Assembly (NCBI RefSeq): GCF_004364245.1
Contig: NZ_SOAV01000005.1
Coordinates: 124,001-188,000 of the forward strand
DNA from: Streptomyces sp. BK208
Lineage (GTDB): Bacteria > Actinomycetota > Actinomycetes > Streptomycetales > Streptomycetaceae
Reading direction: 5' to 3'
Length of the DNA stretch: 64,000 bases
A program made the position numbers and the translations under genes. Position 1 is the first letter of the stretch. Every line of letters starts with the position of its first letter. Of this stretch, positions 45,665 through 56,360 are shown in pieces. Below the pieces are notes generated by a model that was given only the letters and a program-made list of their open reading frames with translations, had not been told where the DNA came from and did no database searches.

Positions 45665-46637
45665 CCAGGAGCCCTACGAGCCCGAGCGTGCCGTCGCCGG
45701 CACCGGCATGGGCGGCACGATGGACCTCGGCGCCAGTGAGGCGGTCACGCTGGAGCAGCCGCCGGGACCGGACGGGGCCGACCCGCGCGACAAGCCCCGC
45801 AGCCTGTGGTCCGACGCCTGGCACGACCTGCGCCGCAACCCGGTCTTCATCGTCTCGGCGCTGGTGATCCTCTTCCTGATCGTGATCTCCATCTGGCCGT
45901 CCCTGATCGCCTCCGGCAATCCCCTCAAGTGCGACCTGGCCAAGGCCCAGGAGGGCTCCCAGCCCGGCCACCCCTTCGGCTTCAACGGACAGGGCTGCGA
46001 CGTCTACACCCGTACCGTCTACGGCGCCCGCACCTCGGTCGCGGTCGGCATTCTCGCCACGCTCGGCGTCGCCGTCCTCGGCAGTGTCCTCGGCGGCCTC
46101 GCCGGGTTCTTCGGCGGCGGCGGGGACGCGGTGCTGTCCCGGATCACCGACGTCTTCTTCGCGATCCCCGTCGTCCTCGGCGGACTCGTCCTGCTCTCCG
46201 TCATCACCAGCAACACCATCTGGCCGGTCATCGGCTTCATCGTGCTGCTCGGCTGGCCGCAGATCTCCCGTATCGCCCGCGGCTCCGTCATCACCGCCAA
46301 GCAGAACGACTACGTGCAGGCGGCGCGGGCACTGGGCGCCTCCAACTCCCGGCTCCTGCTGCGGCACATCGCGCCCAACGCCGTCGCCCCGGTCATCGTC
46401 GTGGCGACCATCGCGCTCGGCACCTACATCTCGCTGGAGGCGACCCTGTCCTTCCTCGGCGTCGGCCTCAAGCCGCCCAGCGTCTCCTGGGGCATCGACA
46501 TCTCCTCCGCCGCCCCCTACGTACGCAACGCCCCGCACGCGCTGCTGTGGCCCTCCGGAGCCCTCGCCGTCACCGTCCTCGCGTTCATCATGCTCGGCGA
46601 CGCGGTGCGCGACGCCCTCGACCCGAAGCTGAGGTGA
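45657..46637 (+). CDS. Oligopeptide ABC transporter permease, DppC-type, cassette 2
   Basis: The 326-residue permease has the same S-L-W-S-D-A-W-H-D-L-R-R-N-P tail as cassette 1, six helices and the EAA loop (Y-V-Q-A-A-R-A-L-G-A-S-N-S-R-L-L-L-R-H-I). Two cysteines in the first outer loop (C-D-L ... G-C-D) distinguish it. It is coupled to the preceding permease. Confidence 0.93.
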   Translation: MPDQEPYEPERAVAGTGMGGTMDLGASEAVTLEQPPGPDGADPRDKPRSLWSDAWHDLRRNPVFIVSALVILFLIVISIWPSLIASGNPLKCDLAKAQEGSQPGHPFGFNGQGCDVYTRTVYGARTSVAVGILATLGVAVLGSVLGGLAGFFGGGGDAVLSRITDVFFAIPVVLGGLVLLSVITSNTIWPVIGFIVLLGWPQISRIARGSVITAKQNDYVQAARALGASNSRLLLRHIAPNAVAPVIVVATIALGTYISLEATLSFLGVGLKPPSVSWGIDISSAAPYVRNAPHALLWPSGALAVTVLAFIMLGDAVRDALDPKLR

Positions 46638-46646
46638 GCCGTCGCC

Positions 46647-47622
<976 letters not shown>

Positions 47623-47630
<8 letters not shown>

Positions 47631-48681
47631 GACCACCGAGCCGCTCCTCGAGGTCCGCGGCCTCGTCAAGCACTACCCGCTGACCTCGGGCATCCTCTTC
47701 AAGAAGCCGGTCGGCGCGGTGAAGGCCGTCGACGGCGTGGACTTCGAACTGGCCCGCGGCGAGACGCTCGGCATCGTGGGCGAGTCCGGCTGCGGCAAGT
47801 CCACGGTCGCCAAGATGCTGGTCAACCTGGAACGGCCGACGGCCGGCGAGATCCGCTACAAGGGCGAGGACATCACCCGCCTGTCGGGCAGGGCGCTCAA
47901 ATCCGTGCGCCGCAACATCCAGATGGTCTTCCAGGACCCCTACACCTCCCTCAACCCCCGCATGACGGTGGGCGACATCATCGGGGAGGCGTACGACATC
48001 CACCCCGAGGTGGCCCCCAAGGGCGACCGCCGGGGGCGCGTGCAGCAACTCCTCGACGTGGTCGGGCTGAACCCGGAGTACATCAACCGCTACCCGCACC
48101 AGTTCTCCGGCGGCCAGCGTCAGCGCATCGGCATCGCGCGCGGCCTCGCGCTGCGCCCGGAGATCATCGTCGCCGACGAGCCGGTCTCCGCCCTCGACGT
48201 CTCCGTGCAGGCCCAGGTGATCAACCTGATGGGCCGCCTCCAGGACGAGTTCGACCTCTCCTACATCTTCATCGCCCACGACCTGTCGATCGTGCGGCAC
48301 ATCTCGGACCGGGTCGGCGTGATGTACCTGGGCCGCATCGTGGAGACGGGCCGGGACGCGGAGATCTACGACCACCCCACGCACCCCTACACCCAGGCGC
48401 TGCTGTCCGCGGTGCCGGTGCCCGACCCGGAGGCCCGGGAGCGCCGCGAGCGGATCATCCTGGTCGGCGACGTCCCGTCCCCGACCGACATCCCCTCCGG
48501 CTGCCGCTTCCGCACCCGCTGCTGGAAGGCCCGGGAGCGGTGCGCGCTGGAGGTGCCCGCCCTGGCCGTCCCCGCCGAGTTCCGCTCGGTCTCCGGGCCC
48601 GCGGCCCACGACTCGGCGTGCCACTTCGCGGAGGAGAAGCAGGTGGTGCCGCCCGAGGGCGAGGGCAGCGGGCCGGAGTGA
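47623..48681 (+). CDS. Oligopeptide ABC transporter ATPase, OppF-type, cassette 2
   Basis: The 352-residue ATPase has G-E-S-G-C-G-K-S near 51-58, F-S-G-G-Q-R-Q-R near 157-164 and I-V-A-D-E-P Walker B, with C-R-F-R-T-R-C-W in the C-terminal Cys region. It completes a second full five-gene oligopeptide transporter. Confidence 0.94.
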
Positions 48682-48710
48682 CATGGTCCCCGGCCCGCTT
48701 ACGGCACCCG

Positions 48711-48745
48711 CACGGCCGTACGCGCATCAGCGTCGCGCGGCCGTG
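48711..48745 (+). terminator. Hairpin after transporter cassette 2
   Basis: CACGGCCG (48711-48718) pairs with CGGCCGTG (48738-48745), with an inner CG-rich pairing. Confidence 0.6.
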
Positions 48746-48767
48746 TGTCGGGGCCGCTTCGGTGCGG

Positions 48768-48802
48768 TTACCCGCGTGTCAAAGGCGTCGGCACGCGGGT
48801 GA
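48768..48802 (-). terminator. Hairpin downstream of the S9 peptidase gene
   Basis: ACCCGCGTG (48770-48778) pairs with CACGCGGGT (48792-48800), with two outer pairs, one of them G-T. Confidence 0.55.
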
Positions 48803-48813
48803 CGCGGCAGGCG

Positions 48814-50937
48814 TCACGCCGGGGCGGGCAGCGACCGCTTGAGGAACTCCACCTGGAGCAGCAGCAGGTTCTCGGCGACGGACTCCTGCGGGGTCATGTG
48901 CGTGACGCCGGACAGCGGCAGGACCTCGTGCGGCCGGCCGGCCGCCAGCAGGGCCGAGGACAGGCGCAGCGAGTGGGCGACCACCACGTTGTCGTCCGCG
49001 AGGCCGTGGATGACCATCATGGGCCGGTGCGGCTCGACGGCGTCGACCAGTCCGGCGTCGTCGATCAGGGAGTTGCGGCGGTAGACGTCCGGCTGCTCAC
49101 CGGGGTCACCGAGATACCGCTCCTGGTAGTGGGTGTCGTAGAGCCTGAGGTCGGTGACCGGGGCGCCGACGACCGCGGCGTGGAAGACGTCCGGCCGGCG
49201 CAGCGCCGCGAGGGCGGCCAGGTAGCCGCCGAAGGACCACCCCCGGATGGCGACGCGGTCCAGGTCCAGCGGGAAGTCGGCGGCGAGGGCCTGAAGGGTG
49301 TCCACCTGGTCCTGGAGGACCACCGCGGCCAGGTCGTCCTTGACGGCCTTCTCCCACGCGGGCGAGCGTCCCGGAGTGCCCCGCCCGTCGGCGACGACCA
49401 CCGCGAACCCCTGGTCCGCGAACCACTGCGAGGTGAGGTGGGCGTTGTGCGCGGCGACGACACGCTGGCCGTGCGGGCCACCGTAGGGGTCGAGGAGCAC
49501 GGGGAGGGGGGTGTCACCGTGGTAGTCCGTTGGCATAAGCACGGCGCACGGGACACGTCGTGCGCCCCCCAGGGTGAGCGTCACGCGCGGGGACAAACCG
49601 GGGTCTTCCGCGTACGAGGCGATGGTCCCCACCGGCTTCCCGTCCCGCAGCACCCGCACCCGCGCCCCCGGCCGGTCGAGCGTCGCGGAGACGAGTACGG
49701 TCACGCCCCCCGCGCGCACCGCCGAGTGCACGCCGGGCTCCTGCGACACGCGCTCCATGCCGAGTTCGTTCACCCGGTACACGTGCACCTCGCCGATCTC
49801 CGGCTCGGCCGCCTCCTCGCCCGCCGAGGCGGAGACCAGCACGTCGTCGGCGCCGACGTCCAGCACCGCCCGCAGATGCAACTGGGCTCCGGTGAGCGGG
49901 CGTTCACCTACCGCGAGGACCCGTGCGCCGCCCTCGTCGGCGATCCGCACCAGATGCCCGGAGGGGCTCCAGCAGGGCACGCCGGGGAAGAGTTCCAGCC
50001 AACTTGGATCTTCGTCGGCGTGCACCATCCGGGTCGTGCCGGACTCGGCGTCGACCGCCAGGAACAGCTGGCTGCGCTGGTCGCGCGCCTGTACGAGAAG
50101 CAGCGGCGCACCCGCCGCTGACCAGTGCACTCGCGCCAGATACGGATACCGGGCCCGGTCCCAGAGAACCTCCGTGCGCCCCCCGTCCAGACCGACGACG
50201 AACAGGCGTACGTCCGCGTTGGGCGTGCCCGCCGCCGGATACGGCACGTGTTGTGGGTCACGTCCGGGGTGGGCGGGGTCGGAGATCCACCAGCGCTGCA
50301 CCGGTGTGTCGTCCACCCGCGCCACCAGCAGCCGGTCCGACTCGGGGCTCCACCAGAAGCCGCGGTTGCGCGCCATCTCCTCGGCGGCCACGAACTCGGC
50401 GAGCCCGTACGTGACACCCTCGCCGTCCGCCTCGGCCAGCGCCCGGTCCCCGTCGCCCTCGGCGCCCACGACCCGCAGCGCGCCCTGGGCGACGTAGGCG
50501 ATGTGCCGGCCGTCGGGGGAGGGGCGGGGGTCGATCACGGGCCCCGGGGTGGCGAGTTCGCGGGCGGTGCCGATCCGCAGCTCGGCCGCGAACAACCGCC
50601 CCGACAGTGCGAAGGAGGCCAGCTCGACCGCCGCGTCGGTGGCGTAGCCGACGATGCCGGCGCCGCCCTCGCGGCTGCGCTCGCGCCGGGCCCGCTCTTC
50701 GGGCGACAGGTGCTCCTCGGCGCCGCCCAGCAGGGCGCGCGGGTCGGCGGCGACGCGCTCCTCACCCTGCTCGACGTCGAGGATCCACAGGGCGTTGGCC
50801 CGGTCCGTGCCGGTGCCGGAGCGCAGGAAGGCGACCCGTGAACCGTCGGGTGCCACGGTGAACGAACGCGGCGCGCCGAGCGTGAACCGCTGGGTGCGCG
50901 CGTGCAGTTTGGGGAAGGAGTCGGACTCGGTCGTCAT
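48814..50937 (-). CDS. S9-family serine peptidase, dipeptidyl-peptidase IV-like
   Basis: The 707-residue cytoplasmic protein has an N-terminal DPP IV-type beta-propeller (about 20-430) and a C-terminal alpha/beta-hydrolase peptidase. G-W-S-F-G-G contains the nucleophile Ser568; Asp648 or Asp649 (G-L-A-D-D-N-V-V) and His680 (G-V-T-H-M-T) complete the triad. It probably cleaves small peptides, which fits its position next to two oligopeptide importers. The ATG at 50937 is fixed by a leaderless -10 six bases upstream. Confidence 0.92.
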   Translation of the reverse strand: MTTESDSFPKLHARTQRFTLGAPRSFTVAPDGSRVAFLRSGTGTDRANALWILDVEQGEERVAADPRALLGGAEEHLSPEERARRERSREGGAGIVGYATDAAVELASFALSGRLFAAELRIGTARELATPGPVIDPRPSPDGRHIAYVAQGALRVVGAEGDGDRALAEADGEGVTYGLAEFVAAEEMARNRGFWWSPESDRLLVARVDDTPVQRWWISDPAHPGRDPQHVPYPAAGTPNADVRLFVVGLDGGRTEVLWDRARYPYLARVHWSAAGAPLLLVQARDQRSQLFLAVDAESGTTRMVHADEDPSWLELFPGVPCWSPSGHLVRIADEGGARVLAVGERPLTGAQLHLRAVLDVGADDVLVSASAGEEAAEPEIGEVHVYRVNELGMERVSQEPGVHSAVRAGGVTVLVSATLDRPGARVRVLRDGKPVGTIASYAEDPGLSPRVTLTLGGARRVPCAVLMPTDYHGDTPLPVLLDPYGGPHGQRVVAAHNAHLTSQWFADQGFAVVVADGRGTPGRSPAWEKAVKDDLAAVVLQDQVDTLQALAADFPLDLDRVAIRGWSFGGYLAALAALRRPDVFHAAVVGAPVTDLRLYDTHYQERYLGDPGEQPDVYRRNSLIDDAGLVDAVEPHRPMMVIHGLADDNVVVAHSLRLSSALLAAGRPHEVLPLSGVTHMTPQESVAENLLLLQVEFLKRSLPAPA

Positions 50938-50943
50938 GCCTTG

Positions 50944-50949
50944 ACCATA
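50944..50949 (-). promoter_or_regulatory. Leaderless -10 element of the S9 peptidase gene
   Basis: TATGGT on the minus strand lies six bases before the ATG at 50937. Confidence 0.55.
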
Positions 50950-51124
50950 TTGGCCATGCGCCCCCTTGTGCGGCCGTGCGCCGAGAGATGCGCGCGCACG
51001 GATAGTTATGATCACTAGCGCATAGTGGGTATCAACCAGATGCCTGCTGCGTGGATTTATCTGCCCCGAGCTCCGACTGCGACCGACCCCCCCGTGTCCC
51101 TGGGCCCATTGGAGGTGAGCCGCC

Positions 51125-51319
51125 GTGGCACTCTCGATTTCGGCGGTTGTGCTGCTGGCGATCATCGTCTTCCTGCTGGTCAAGAAGTCAGGCTTGAAGG
51201 CGGGACATGCGGTGGTGTGCATGCTCCTCGGCTTCTACCTGGCCTCGTCGACCGTCGCTCCCACGATCAGTGAGCTGACGACGAACCTCGCGGGGATGAT
51301 CGGGAGCATCAACTTCTGA
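51125..51319 (+). CDS. Small hydrophobic protein, unknown
   Basis: This 64-residue protein has one strong membrane helix at about 4-19 and a second hydrophobic stretch at about 26-42, followed by a Thr/Ser-rich tail. The GTG start has GGAGG upstream. Short proteins of this type are common in streptomycetes without known function. Upstream lies the inverted repeat CACTA-GCGCA-TAGTG (51013-51027). Its 3' end overlaps the converging DUF397 gene by 11 bases. Confidence 0.65.
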   Translation: MALSISAVVLLAIIVFLLVKKSGLKAGHAVVCMLLGFYLASSTVAPTISELTTNLAGMIGSINF

Positions 51320-51506
51320 CCGTGCCGGCCACGAAGCAGACCCAGGCCTCCGGCGTCAGCGCGAGCCGGGGGCCGGTGTCCGGCAGGTTCTTCGAGTCGC
51401 GGACGTGGACGGCGCCGGGGTCGAGGGCGACCTCGACGCAGGAGTCGCCCTCGCTGCTGCTGCTGTAGCTGCTCTTGAACCACGCCAGGTCGGTGTTGCG
51501 GATCAT
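51309..51506 (-). CDS. DUF397 domain protein
   Basis: The 65-residue protein has the DUF397 signature: W-F-K-S-S-Y-S at about 9-15, C-V-E-V-A near 23-27, V-H-V-R-D-S-K near 33-39 and W-V-C-F near the end. These proteins are usually paired with an XRE regulator. Here the ATG overlaps the regulator's stop as ATGA, so the pair is translationally coupled. A role as partner or antagonist of the regulator is known for the family only in outline. Confidence 0.9.
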   Translation of the reverse strand: MIRNTDLAWFKSSYSSSSEGDSCVEVALDPGAVHVRDSKNLPDTGPRLALTPEAWVCFVAGTVRS

Positions 51507-52366
51507 GTCTCCCCCAGCAGTCGTTCGATGAACCCGGTGGACTCATGCGGTGTCAGGGCCTGCGCCCGGATGATGCCATACCGCAAATCCAGGATACGTA
51601 GCTGCCTGGGCTCGGACACCGGCCGGCCGTGGGCCACCACCGGCGAACGTCCCACCCGGGAGCCGTCCTCGAAGGTGAGCAGCTCGATACCGCCCGCCAG
51701 CCCGGCGTGCTCCTCGCGGTCGGTCGGCATCACCTGCAACTCGACGTTCCTGGACCGCGCGACCTCCAGCAGGTGTTCCAACTGGCCGCGCAGGTTCGCC
51801 CTGCCGCCCAGTGGACGCCTGAGTGTCCACTCCTCCAGGACGAAGCTCAACTCGGGCGCCGGGTCCCGTTCGAAGACTGACTTGCGAGCCACGCGCGCGG
51901 CGATGAACCGCTCCACCTCCTCCACCGAGTAAGAAGGACGCCGCATCAGGAGCAGTCCGCGCGCGTACGCCGGAGTCTGCAACAACCCGTGAACGTTCAG
52001 CGGGTCGTACAACTGCATCTGCACCGCCCGCGCCTCCATCTGCGCGAGATCCCGCACCTTCTTCGGGTACCTGACCCGCTTCACGTCCTCCTTCATCGCC
52101 GCGACGAGCCCGCCGGCGTGCAGCACCTCGTCCGCCCTGTCCAGGTACTCGGGCCGTGGGATCCGCCTGCCGCCCTCGACCTTGTAGACGAGGTCCTCCC
52201 CGTAGCCGATCGCCACCGCGAAGTCGGGGGCCCGCAGCCCCGCCGCCTCGCGGCGCAGCCGGAGCTGCCGGCCCACCGTGGCGATCACGGCCAGGGCCCA
52301 GTCGTCGTCCGGGTCCACCTCCCACCCCGGCTCGTCGACCTGGTCCGTCCCCGCGTCCACCGACAT
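51503..52366 (-). CDS. XRE-family regulator with DUF5753 domain
   Basis: The 287-residue protein has an N-terminal helix-turn-helix at about 20-80 (L-R-R-E-A-A-G-L-R-A-P-D-F-A-V-A-I-G-Y) and a C-terminal DUF5753 domain at about 105-280. The latter has the L-L-Q-T-P-A-Y-A-R-G-L-L near 120 and the V-M-P-T-D-R-E-E-H-A-G-L region. AAGGAGGGG six bases before ATG 52366 sets the start. With the DUF397 gene it forms the common streptomycete regulator pair; its target is unknown. Confidence 0.9.
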   Translation of the reverse strand: MSVDAGTDQVDEPGWEVDPDDDWALAVIATVGRQLRLRREAAGLRAPDFAVAIGYGEDLVYKVEGGRRIPRPEYLDRADEVLHAGGLVAAMKEDVKRVRYPKKVRDLAQMEARAVQMQLYDPLNVHGLLQTPAYARGLLLMRRPSYSVEEVERFIAARVARKSVFERDPAPELSFVLEEWTLRRPLGGRANLRGQLEHLLEVARSRNVELQVMPTDREEHAGLAGGIELLTFEDGSRVGRSPVVAHGRPVSEPRQLRILDLRYGIIRAQALTPHESTGFIERLLGET

Positions 52367-52504
52367 GTCGCACCCCTCCTTGGTCCCGCCTCGCACGGCC
52401 GTGCCCTACCCGGAACAACGCCGGCGACAGCGCCGACGGCACTGGACAAGCCCTGGACAGTTCCGTACGGCCCGTGCGGGCGTGAGGACGGCGGCCGGGC
52501 CTCA

Positions 52505-52510
52505 TAGGGT
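52505..52510 (+). promoter_or_regulatory. Leaderless -10 element of mshB
   Basis: TAGGGT lies six bases before the ATG at 52517 and no ribosome binding site is present. Confidence 0.55.
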
Positions 52511-52516
52511 GGGGGC

Positions 52517-53404
52517 ATGACGGAACTCCCCGGCCGGCGTCTGCTGCTGGTGCACGCGCACCCGGACGACGAGTCGATCAACAACGGCGTCACCATGGCC
52601 CGGTACGCGGCCGAAGGTGCGCACGTGACGCTGGTGACCTGCACCCTCGGCGAGCGGGGCGAGGTCATCCCGCCCGGTCTCGCCCACCTGTCCGGGGCCG
52701 CCCTGGGCGGCCACCGCAGGGGCGAGCTGGCGGAGGCCATGCGCGCGCTCGGCGTCGACGACTTCCGGCTGCTCGGCGGGCCCGGGCGCTTCGCCGACTC
52801 CGGGATGATGGGTCTGTCCGACAACGACGACCCCGGCTGCCTGTGGCAGGCGGACGTCGACGCCGCCGCGGCCCTGCTCGTCGACGTGATCCGCGAGGTG
52901 CGGCCCCAGGTGCTCGTCACCTACGACCCGGACGGCGGCTACGGCCACCCCGACCACATCCAGGCCCACCGCATCGCCATGCGGGCGGTGGAGCTGGCGG
53001 CCGAGGCCGGGTGCCCCGTCGCCAAGGTCTACTGGAACCGCGTGCCGCGCTCCCGCATCGAGGCCGACTTCGCCCGGCTCCGGGACGACCTGCCCGGCCT
53101 GCCCTTCGAGAAGGCGGCCGAGGTCGAGGACGTACCGGGCGTCGTCGACGACGAGCGGATCACCACCGAGATCCAGGGCGAGGGCACCGCGTACGCCGCG
53201 GCCAAGGCCGCCGCGATGCGCGCGCACGCCACCCAGATCACGGTCGCCGAACCGTACTTCGTCCTCTCCAACGACCTGGCCCAGCCCCTTCTCACCACCG
53301 AGTACTACGAACTGGTGCGCGGTGCGCGGGACGGCGGTGCGGGGCGCGAGAGCGACCTGTTCGCCGGGATCCCCGCGACCTCCGGGAGCGGGGTGGCCCG
53401 GTGA
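52517..53404 (+). CDS. mshB: N-acetyl-1-D-myo-inositol-2-amino-2-deoxy-alpha-D-glucopyranoside deacetylase
   Basis: The 295-residue zinc deacetylase makes GlcN-Ins in mycothiol biosynthesis. The LmbE-family motif A-H-P-D-D-E-S is at about 14-20, and Y-G-H-P-D-H near 142-147 supplies the third zinc ligand. T-L-G-E-R-G-E-V near 45 is typical of MshB. Its start is set by the leaderless promoter. The downstream membrane gene overlaps its TGA by four bases. Confidence 0.94.
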   Translation: MTELPGRRLLLVHAHPDDESINNGVTMARYAAEGAHVTLVTCTLGERGEVIPPGLAHLSGAALGGHRRGELAEAMRALGVDDFRLLGGPGRFADSGMMGLSDNDDPGCLWQADVDAAAALLVDVIREVRPQVLVTYDPDGGYGHPDHIQAHRIAMRAVELAAEAGCPVAKVYWNRVPRSRIEADFARLRDDLPGLPFEKAAEVEDVPGVVDDERITTEIQGEGTAYAAAKAAAMRAHATQITVAEPYFVLSNDLAQPLLTTEYYELVRGARDGGAGRESDLFAGIPATSGSGVAR

Positions 53405-53823
53405 GCGGCCGCAACGAGCCGTCGGGCTCCGCACTCGCGCAGCCGCTGCGCCCGCCCTCGCCCGGCCGGGCCCTCCTCTATGCGGGACTGTTCGTGCTCG
53501 GCGCCGTCCTCGGTGTGGCGGGCGCGCTGGTGCAGCCGGCCTGGTTCCCGGGCGGGCTGCTGCTCGCACTGGCCGCCGAGGCGGGCCTGTGCGTCGGGGC
53601 GGGCCGTGCCGTGGGGCGCCGTGGGGGAGCCGCCGCACCCGCCCTCGGCTGGGCGCTCGCCGTGGTGCTGCTCACCACCAGCCGCCCGGAGGGCGACTTC
53701 GTCTTCGCCGCCGGAAGCGGCTCCTACCTCTTCCTGCTCGGCGGGATCGCCGTCGCTGTGATCTGCGCCACCTTGGTGCCGGTGCGGCAACCGGACGGCG
53801 ACTCCGTCCGACTTCGCAAGTGA
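53401..53823 (+). CDS. DUF6113-like membrane protein
   Basis: This 140-residue protein has four hydrophobic helices between about 24 and 130 ([36 protein letters not shown]). The R-P-E-G-D-F-V loop precedes the last helix. The GTG start overlaps the mshB stop. Position and shape match the DUF6113 family found beside mshB; function unknown. Confidence 0.78.
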   Translation: MSGRNEPSGSALAQPLRPPSPGRALLYAGLFVLGAVLGVAGALVQPAWFPGGLLLALAAEAGLCVGAGRAVGRRGGAAAPALGWALAVVLLTTSRPEGDFVFAAGSGSYLFLLGGIAVAVICATLVPVRQPDGDSVRLRK

Positions 53824-53978
53824 CGTACCGCTTCGCCGTGCCGCGGGCGTGCGAGTCCCGTGTGGGTTTCCCCGGCGGTCACGGGATACGCGTGAGGGGT
53901 GGCCACTATGGTGGTGCGCGCCGCCGAGCCGCCCGCTGAAGGCGTGACGGGCGGCGGAGCCAACCGGGAGAACCTGCC

Positions 53979-56285
53979 TTGAGTCGTGAAACTGACAGTT
54001 CGTCCTCCGGGCCCCACGGGCGCGGCGGAGCCGCATACCCGTCGGGCACCCCGCCCTACGGGACACCCACGGCTTCCGACGCCGGTGCGGACGCGGGCCG
54101 TTCGGCCACGCGACCGGAGGAGCGCAAGACCGAGACGACGCTGACGACCCGGATCCGGATCAACATCCCCGGGTCGCGGCCCATCCCGCCGGTCGTCGTG
54201 CGCAAGCCCGTCACGGACGGTGCGGACACCGCCGACGACACGGAGGCGGCGACGACGGCGGAACGGCCCGCGCCGACGCCGAGCGCGCCCGCGCCCGAAT
54301 CCTCCGCGGAACCCGCCCAGCCCGCGCAGTCCGGCGAGGACAAGCCGACCAGCGACTGGTTCGCGCCCCGCAAGTCGGGCCCCGGCAAGGGCGCCCAGGG
54401 CGGCGGCTCGACCAACGGTGCCGGGCTGCCCGGCGGTTCGGCGGCGGGCGCCGGGACCCCGGGCGCACCCGGCACCCCGGGCACCCGCGGTGCGGGCCCG
54501 GCGGGAACGGGCGCTCCCGGTGCCGGTGCGCGACCGGGCGGCGGGAGTGGCCGTCCCGGTGGCGTCGTCGGCTCCATGAACGCACCCGGCGTCTCCCGGT
54601 CCGGTTCCGCGGGCGGCGCCGCCCGCTCCGGCGCGACCGGCGGGCCCGTGGCCCCCGGTCACGGTGGAGGCACCGGTTCCTTCGACGTGACCGAGGCGCT
54701 GGCGGCCGGTCCGCTCGGCGGCAACGGCAACGGCAACGGCGCCCGGCCGGGCACCGACGCCGGTGCCGGGTCGCGCCGCGACGACCTGCCGTACGGTGCG
54801 GGGGAGAGCCGGAGCGAGCAGGACCCCGGCGCCTCCGGCGGGCAGCACAACGGTCTGAACGGGCAGTCCCCGTACGGTGGTGGCCCCCAGGGCCCCGCCG
54901 GTCCGACCAGCGGTCCGGTCACCGGCGACGGCCGGCTGACGCCGCCCCCGGCCGGCGACTTCGACTTCCAGGCCCCCGGCGCTCCCGGTGCGCCCGCCGG
55001 ACAGGCCCCGCAGGACCTGCGCGGTCCGGGAGGACCCGGCGGACCCGCGGGCCGCGTTCCCGGGGCGGGCCCCGACGCCGCCCGCCCGGGCCCCGGTGGC
55101 GGGCTCAGCGACGACACCGCGATCCTCACCCCGCAGCGGCCGGCCCCGCCCGGCATGGGCAACCCGGACAACGTCTCCGGCAACACCGTCACCAGCGGCA
55201 TCCCCGTCGTACCGGGCGGGCGCGGCACGCCGTTCCAGGACCCGTCCGGCGACGGACCGCGGCCGCACACGCCGCCGAAGCTGCCCGAGCCGGTCTCCCC
55301 GCCCCCGGCGGGCTCCGCCAAGGCCGCCAAGCCCGCCAAGAAGAAGGGGCGCAGGAAGCTTCCGCTGCTCGTCGGCGGCCTGGTCGTCGTCGCCGGTGTC
55401 GCCTACGGCGCCGGTCTGCTGATGAACCGCTCCGAGGTGCCCAAGGGCACCAGCGTGCTCGGCGTCGACATCGGTGGCGGCACCCGCGACGACGCCGTGG
55501 AGAAGCTGGACAAGGCCCTCGGCGCCCGTGCGGCCGAGCCGCTCAAGCTCACCGTGGGCGGCGACACCGTCTCCCTGAAGCCGGACCAGGCGGGACTCCA
55601 GCTCGACACGCAGGCCACGGCCAGCGACGCGGCGACGAGCGACTACAACCCGATGTCCGTGATCGGCTCGCTCTTCGGCCAGAAGCGGGTCGTCGAGCCC
55701 GTCATGCCGGTCGACGAGGAGAAGCTGCACGCCGCCCTGGAGAACGCGGCGGGCGGGGCCGGGTCGGTTTCCGAGGGCACGGTCACGTTCGAGTCCGGCA
55801 AGGCCGTCCCCGTGTACGGCAAGGCCGGCCAGGGCATAGACGTCGCCAAGTCGACCGAGGCGGTGCGGGCCGCGTACCGCTCCCAGGTGGAGACGGGCAC
55901 CGCCGCCGCGGTGAACGTGCCGACCACCACGAAGCAGCCCACGGTCTCCAACGCCGAGGTCGACCGGATGCTGAAGGAGTTCGCCCAGCCGGCGATGTCG
56001 GCCAGGGTGACCGTGCAGACCGACGCCGCGCACTCCATCCAGATGAGCCCCGAGAAGTCGCTGTGGAAGTTCCTCAGGGTCACGGCCGTCGACGGCAAGC
56101 TGGTCGACAAGCCCGACCTGAACGCCCTCAAGGCGCTCTACGGCCAGACCTTCGACGGTGTGCTCATCACCCGGGCCAACGGCCAGAAGACGGCCGTCAC
56201 CCCCCAGGACGTCTATGGCGCCATGCGCCAGGCGCTGAAGAGCAAGACCGACCGGGTGGCCGTCATCGACACCGACCCCAGCTGA
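53979..56285 (+). CDS. Membrane-anchored putative peptidoglycan-binding protein (YoaR-like)
   Basis: The 768-residue protein starts at TTG with GGGAG upstream. A disordered cytoplasmic region of about 450 residues, very rich in Gly, Pro and Ala, is followed by a membrane helix at about 456-480 (P-L-L-V-G-G-L-V-V-V-A-G-V-A-Y). The outer part of about 280 residues looks like two PG_binding_4 units (G-V-D-I-G-G-G-T-R-D-D-A-V-E-K-L, then the Y-G-K-A-G-Q-G-I-D-V region). YoaR/VanW proteins usually end in a VanW domain, which is absent here. A cell-wall structural or anchoring role is inferred. Confidence 0.7.
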   Translation: MSRETDSSSSGPHGRGGAAYPSGTPPYGTPTASDAGADAGRSATRPEERKTETTLTTRIRINIPGSRPIPPVVVRKPVTDGADTADDTEAATTAERPAPTPSAPAPESSAEPAQPAQSGEDKPTSDWFAPRKSGPGKGAQGGGSTNGAGLPGGSAAGAGTPGAPGTPGTRGAGPAGTGAPGAGARPGGGSGRPGGVVGSMNAPGVSRSGSAGGAARSGATGGPVAPGHGGGTGSFDVTEALAAGPLGGNGNGNGARPGTDAGAGSRRDDLPYGAGESRSEQDPGASGGQHNGLNGQSPYGGGPQGPAGPTSGPVTGDGRLTPPPAGDFDFQAPGAPGAPAGQAPQDLRGPGGPGGPAGRVPGAGPDAARPGPGGGLSDDTAILTPQRPAPPGMGNPDNVSGNTVTSGIPVVPGGRGTPFQDPSGDGPRPHTPPKLPEPVSPPPAGSAKAAKPAKKKGRRKLPLLVGGLVVVAGVAYGAGLLMNRSEVPKGTSVLGVDIGGGTRDDAVEKLDKALGARAAEPLKLTVGGDTVSLKPDQAGLQLDTQATASDAATSDYNPMSVIGSLFGQKRVVEPVMPVDEEKLHAALENAAGGAGSVSEGTVTFESGKAVPVYGKAGQGIDVAKSTEAVRAAYRSQVETGTAAAVNVPTTTKQPTVSNAEVDRMLKEFAQPAMSARVTVQTDAAHSIQMSPEKSLWKFLRVTAVDGKLVDKPDLNALKALYGQTFDGVLITRANGQKTAVTPQDVYGAMRQALKSKTDRVAVIDTDPS

Positions 56286-56302
56286 CGCGGGCACAGGAAG
56301 AA

Positions 56303-56333
56303 GGGGCGCCCGGCACCCGCCGGGCGCCCCTTT
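56303..56333 (+). terminator. Rho-independent terminator
   Basis: A perfect 12-bp GC stem (56303-56314 with 56319-56330) around ACCC is followed by TTT. Confidence 0.9.
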
Positions 56334-56360
56334 CGGTCGGTCGACGACGGGAAGGACGCC

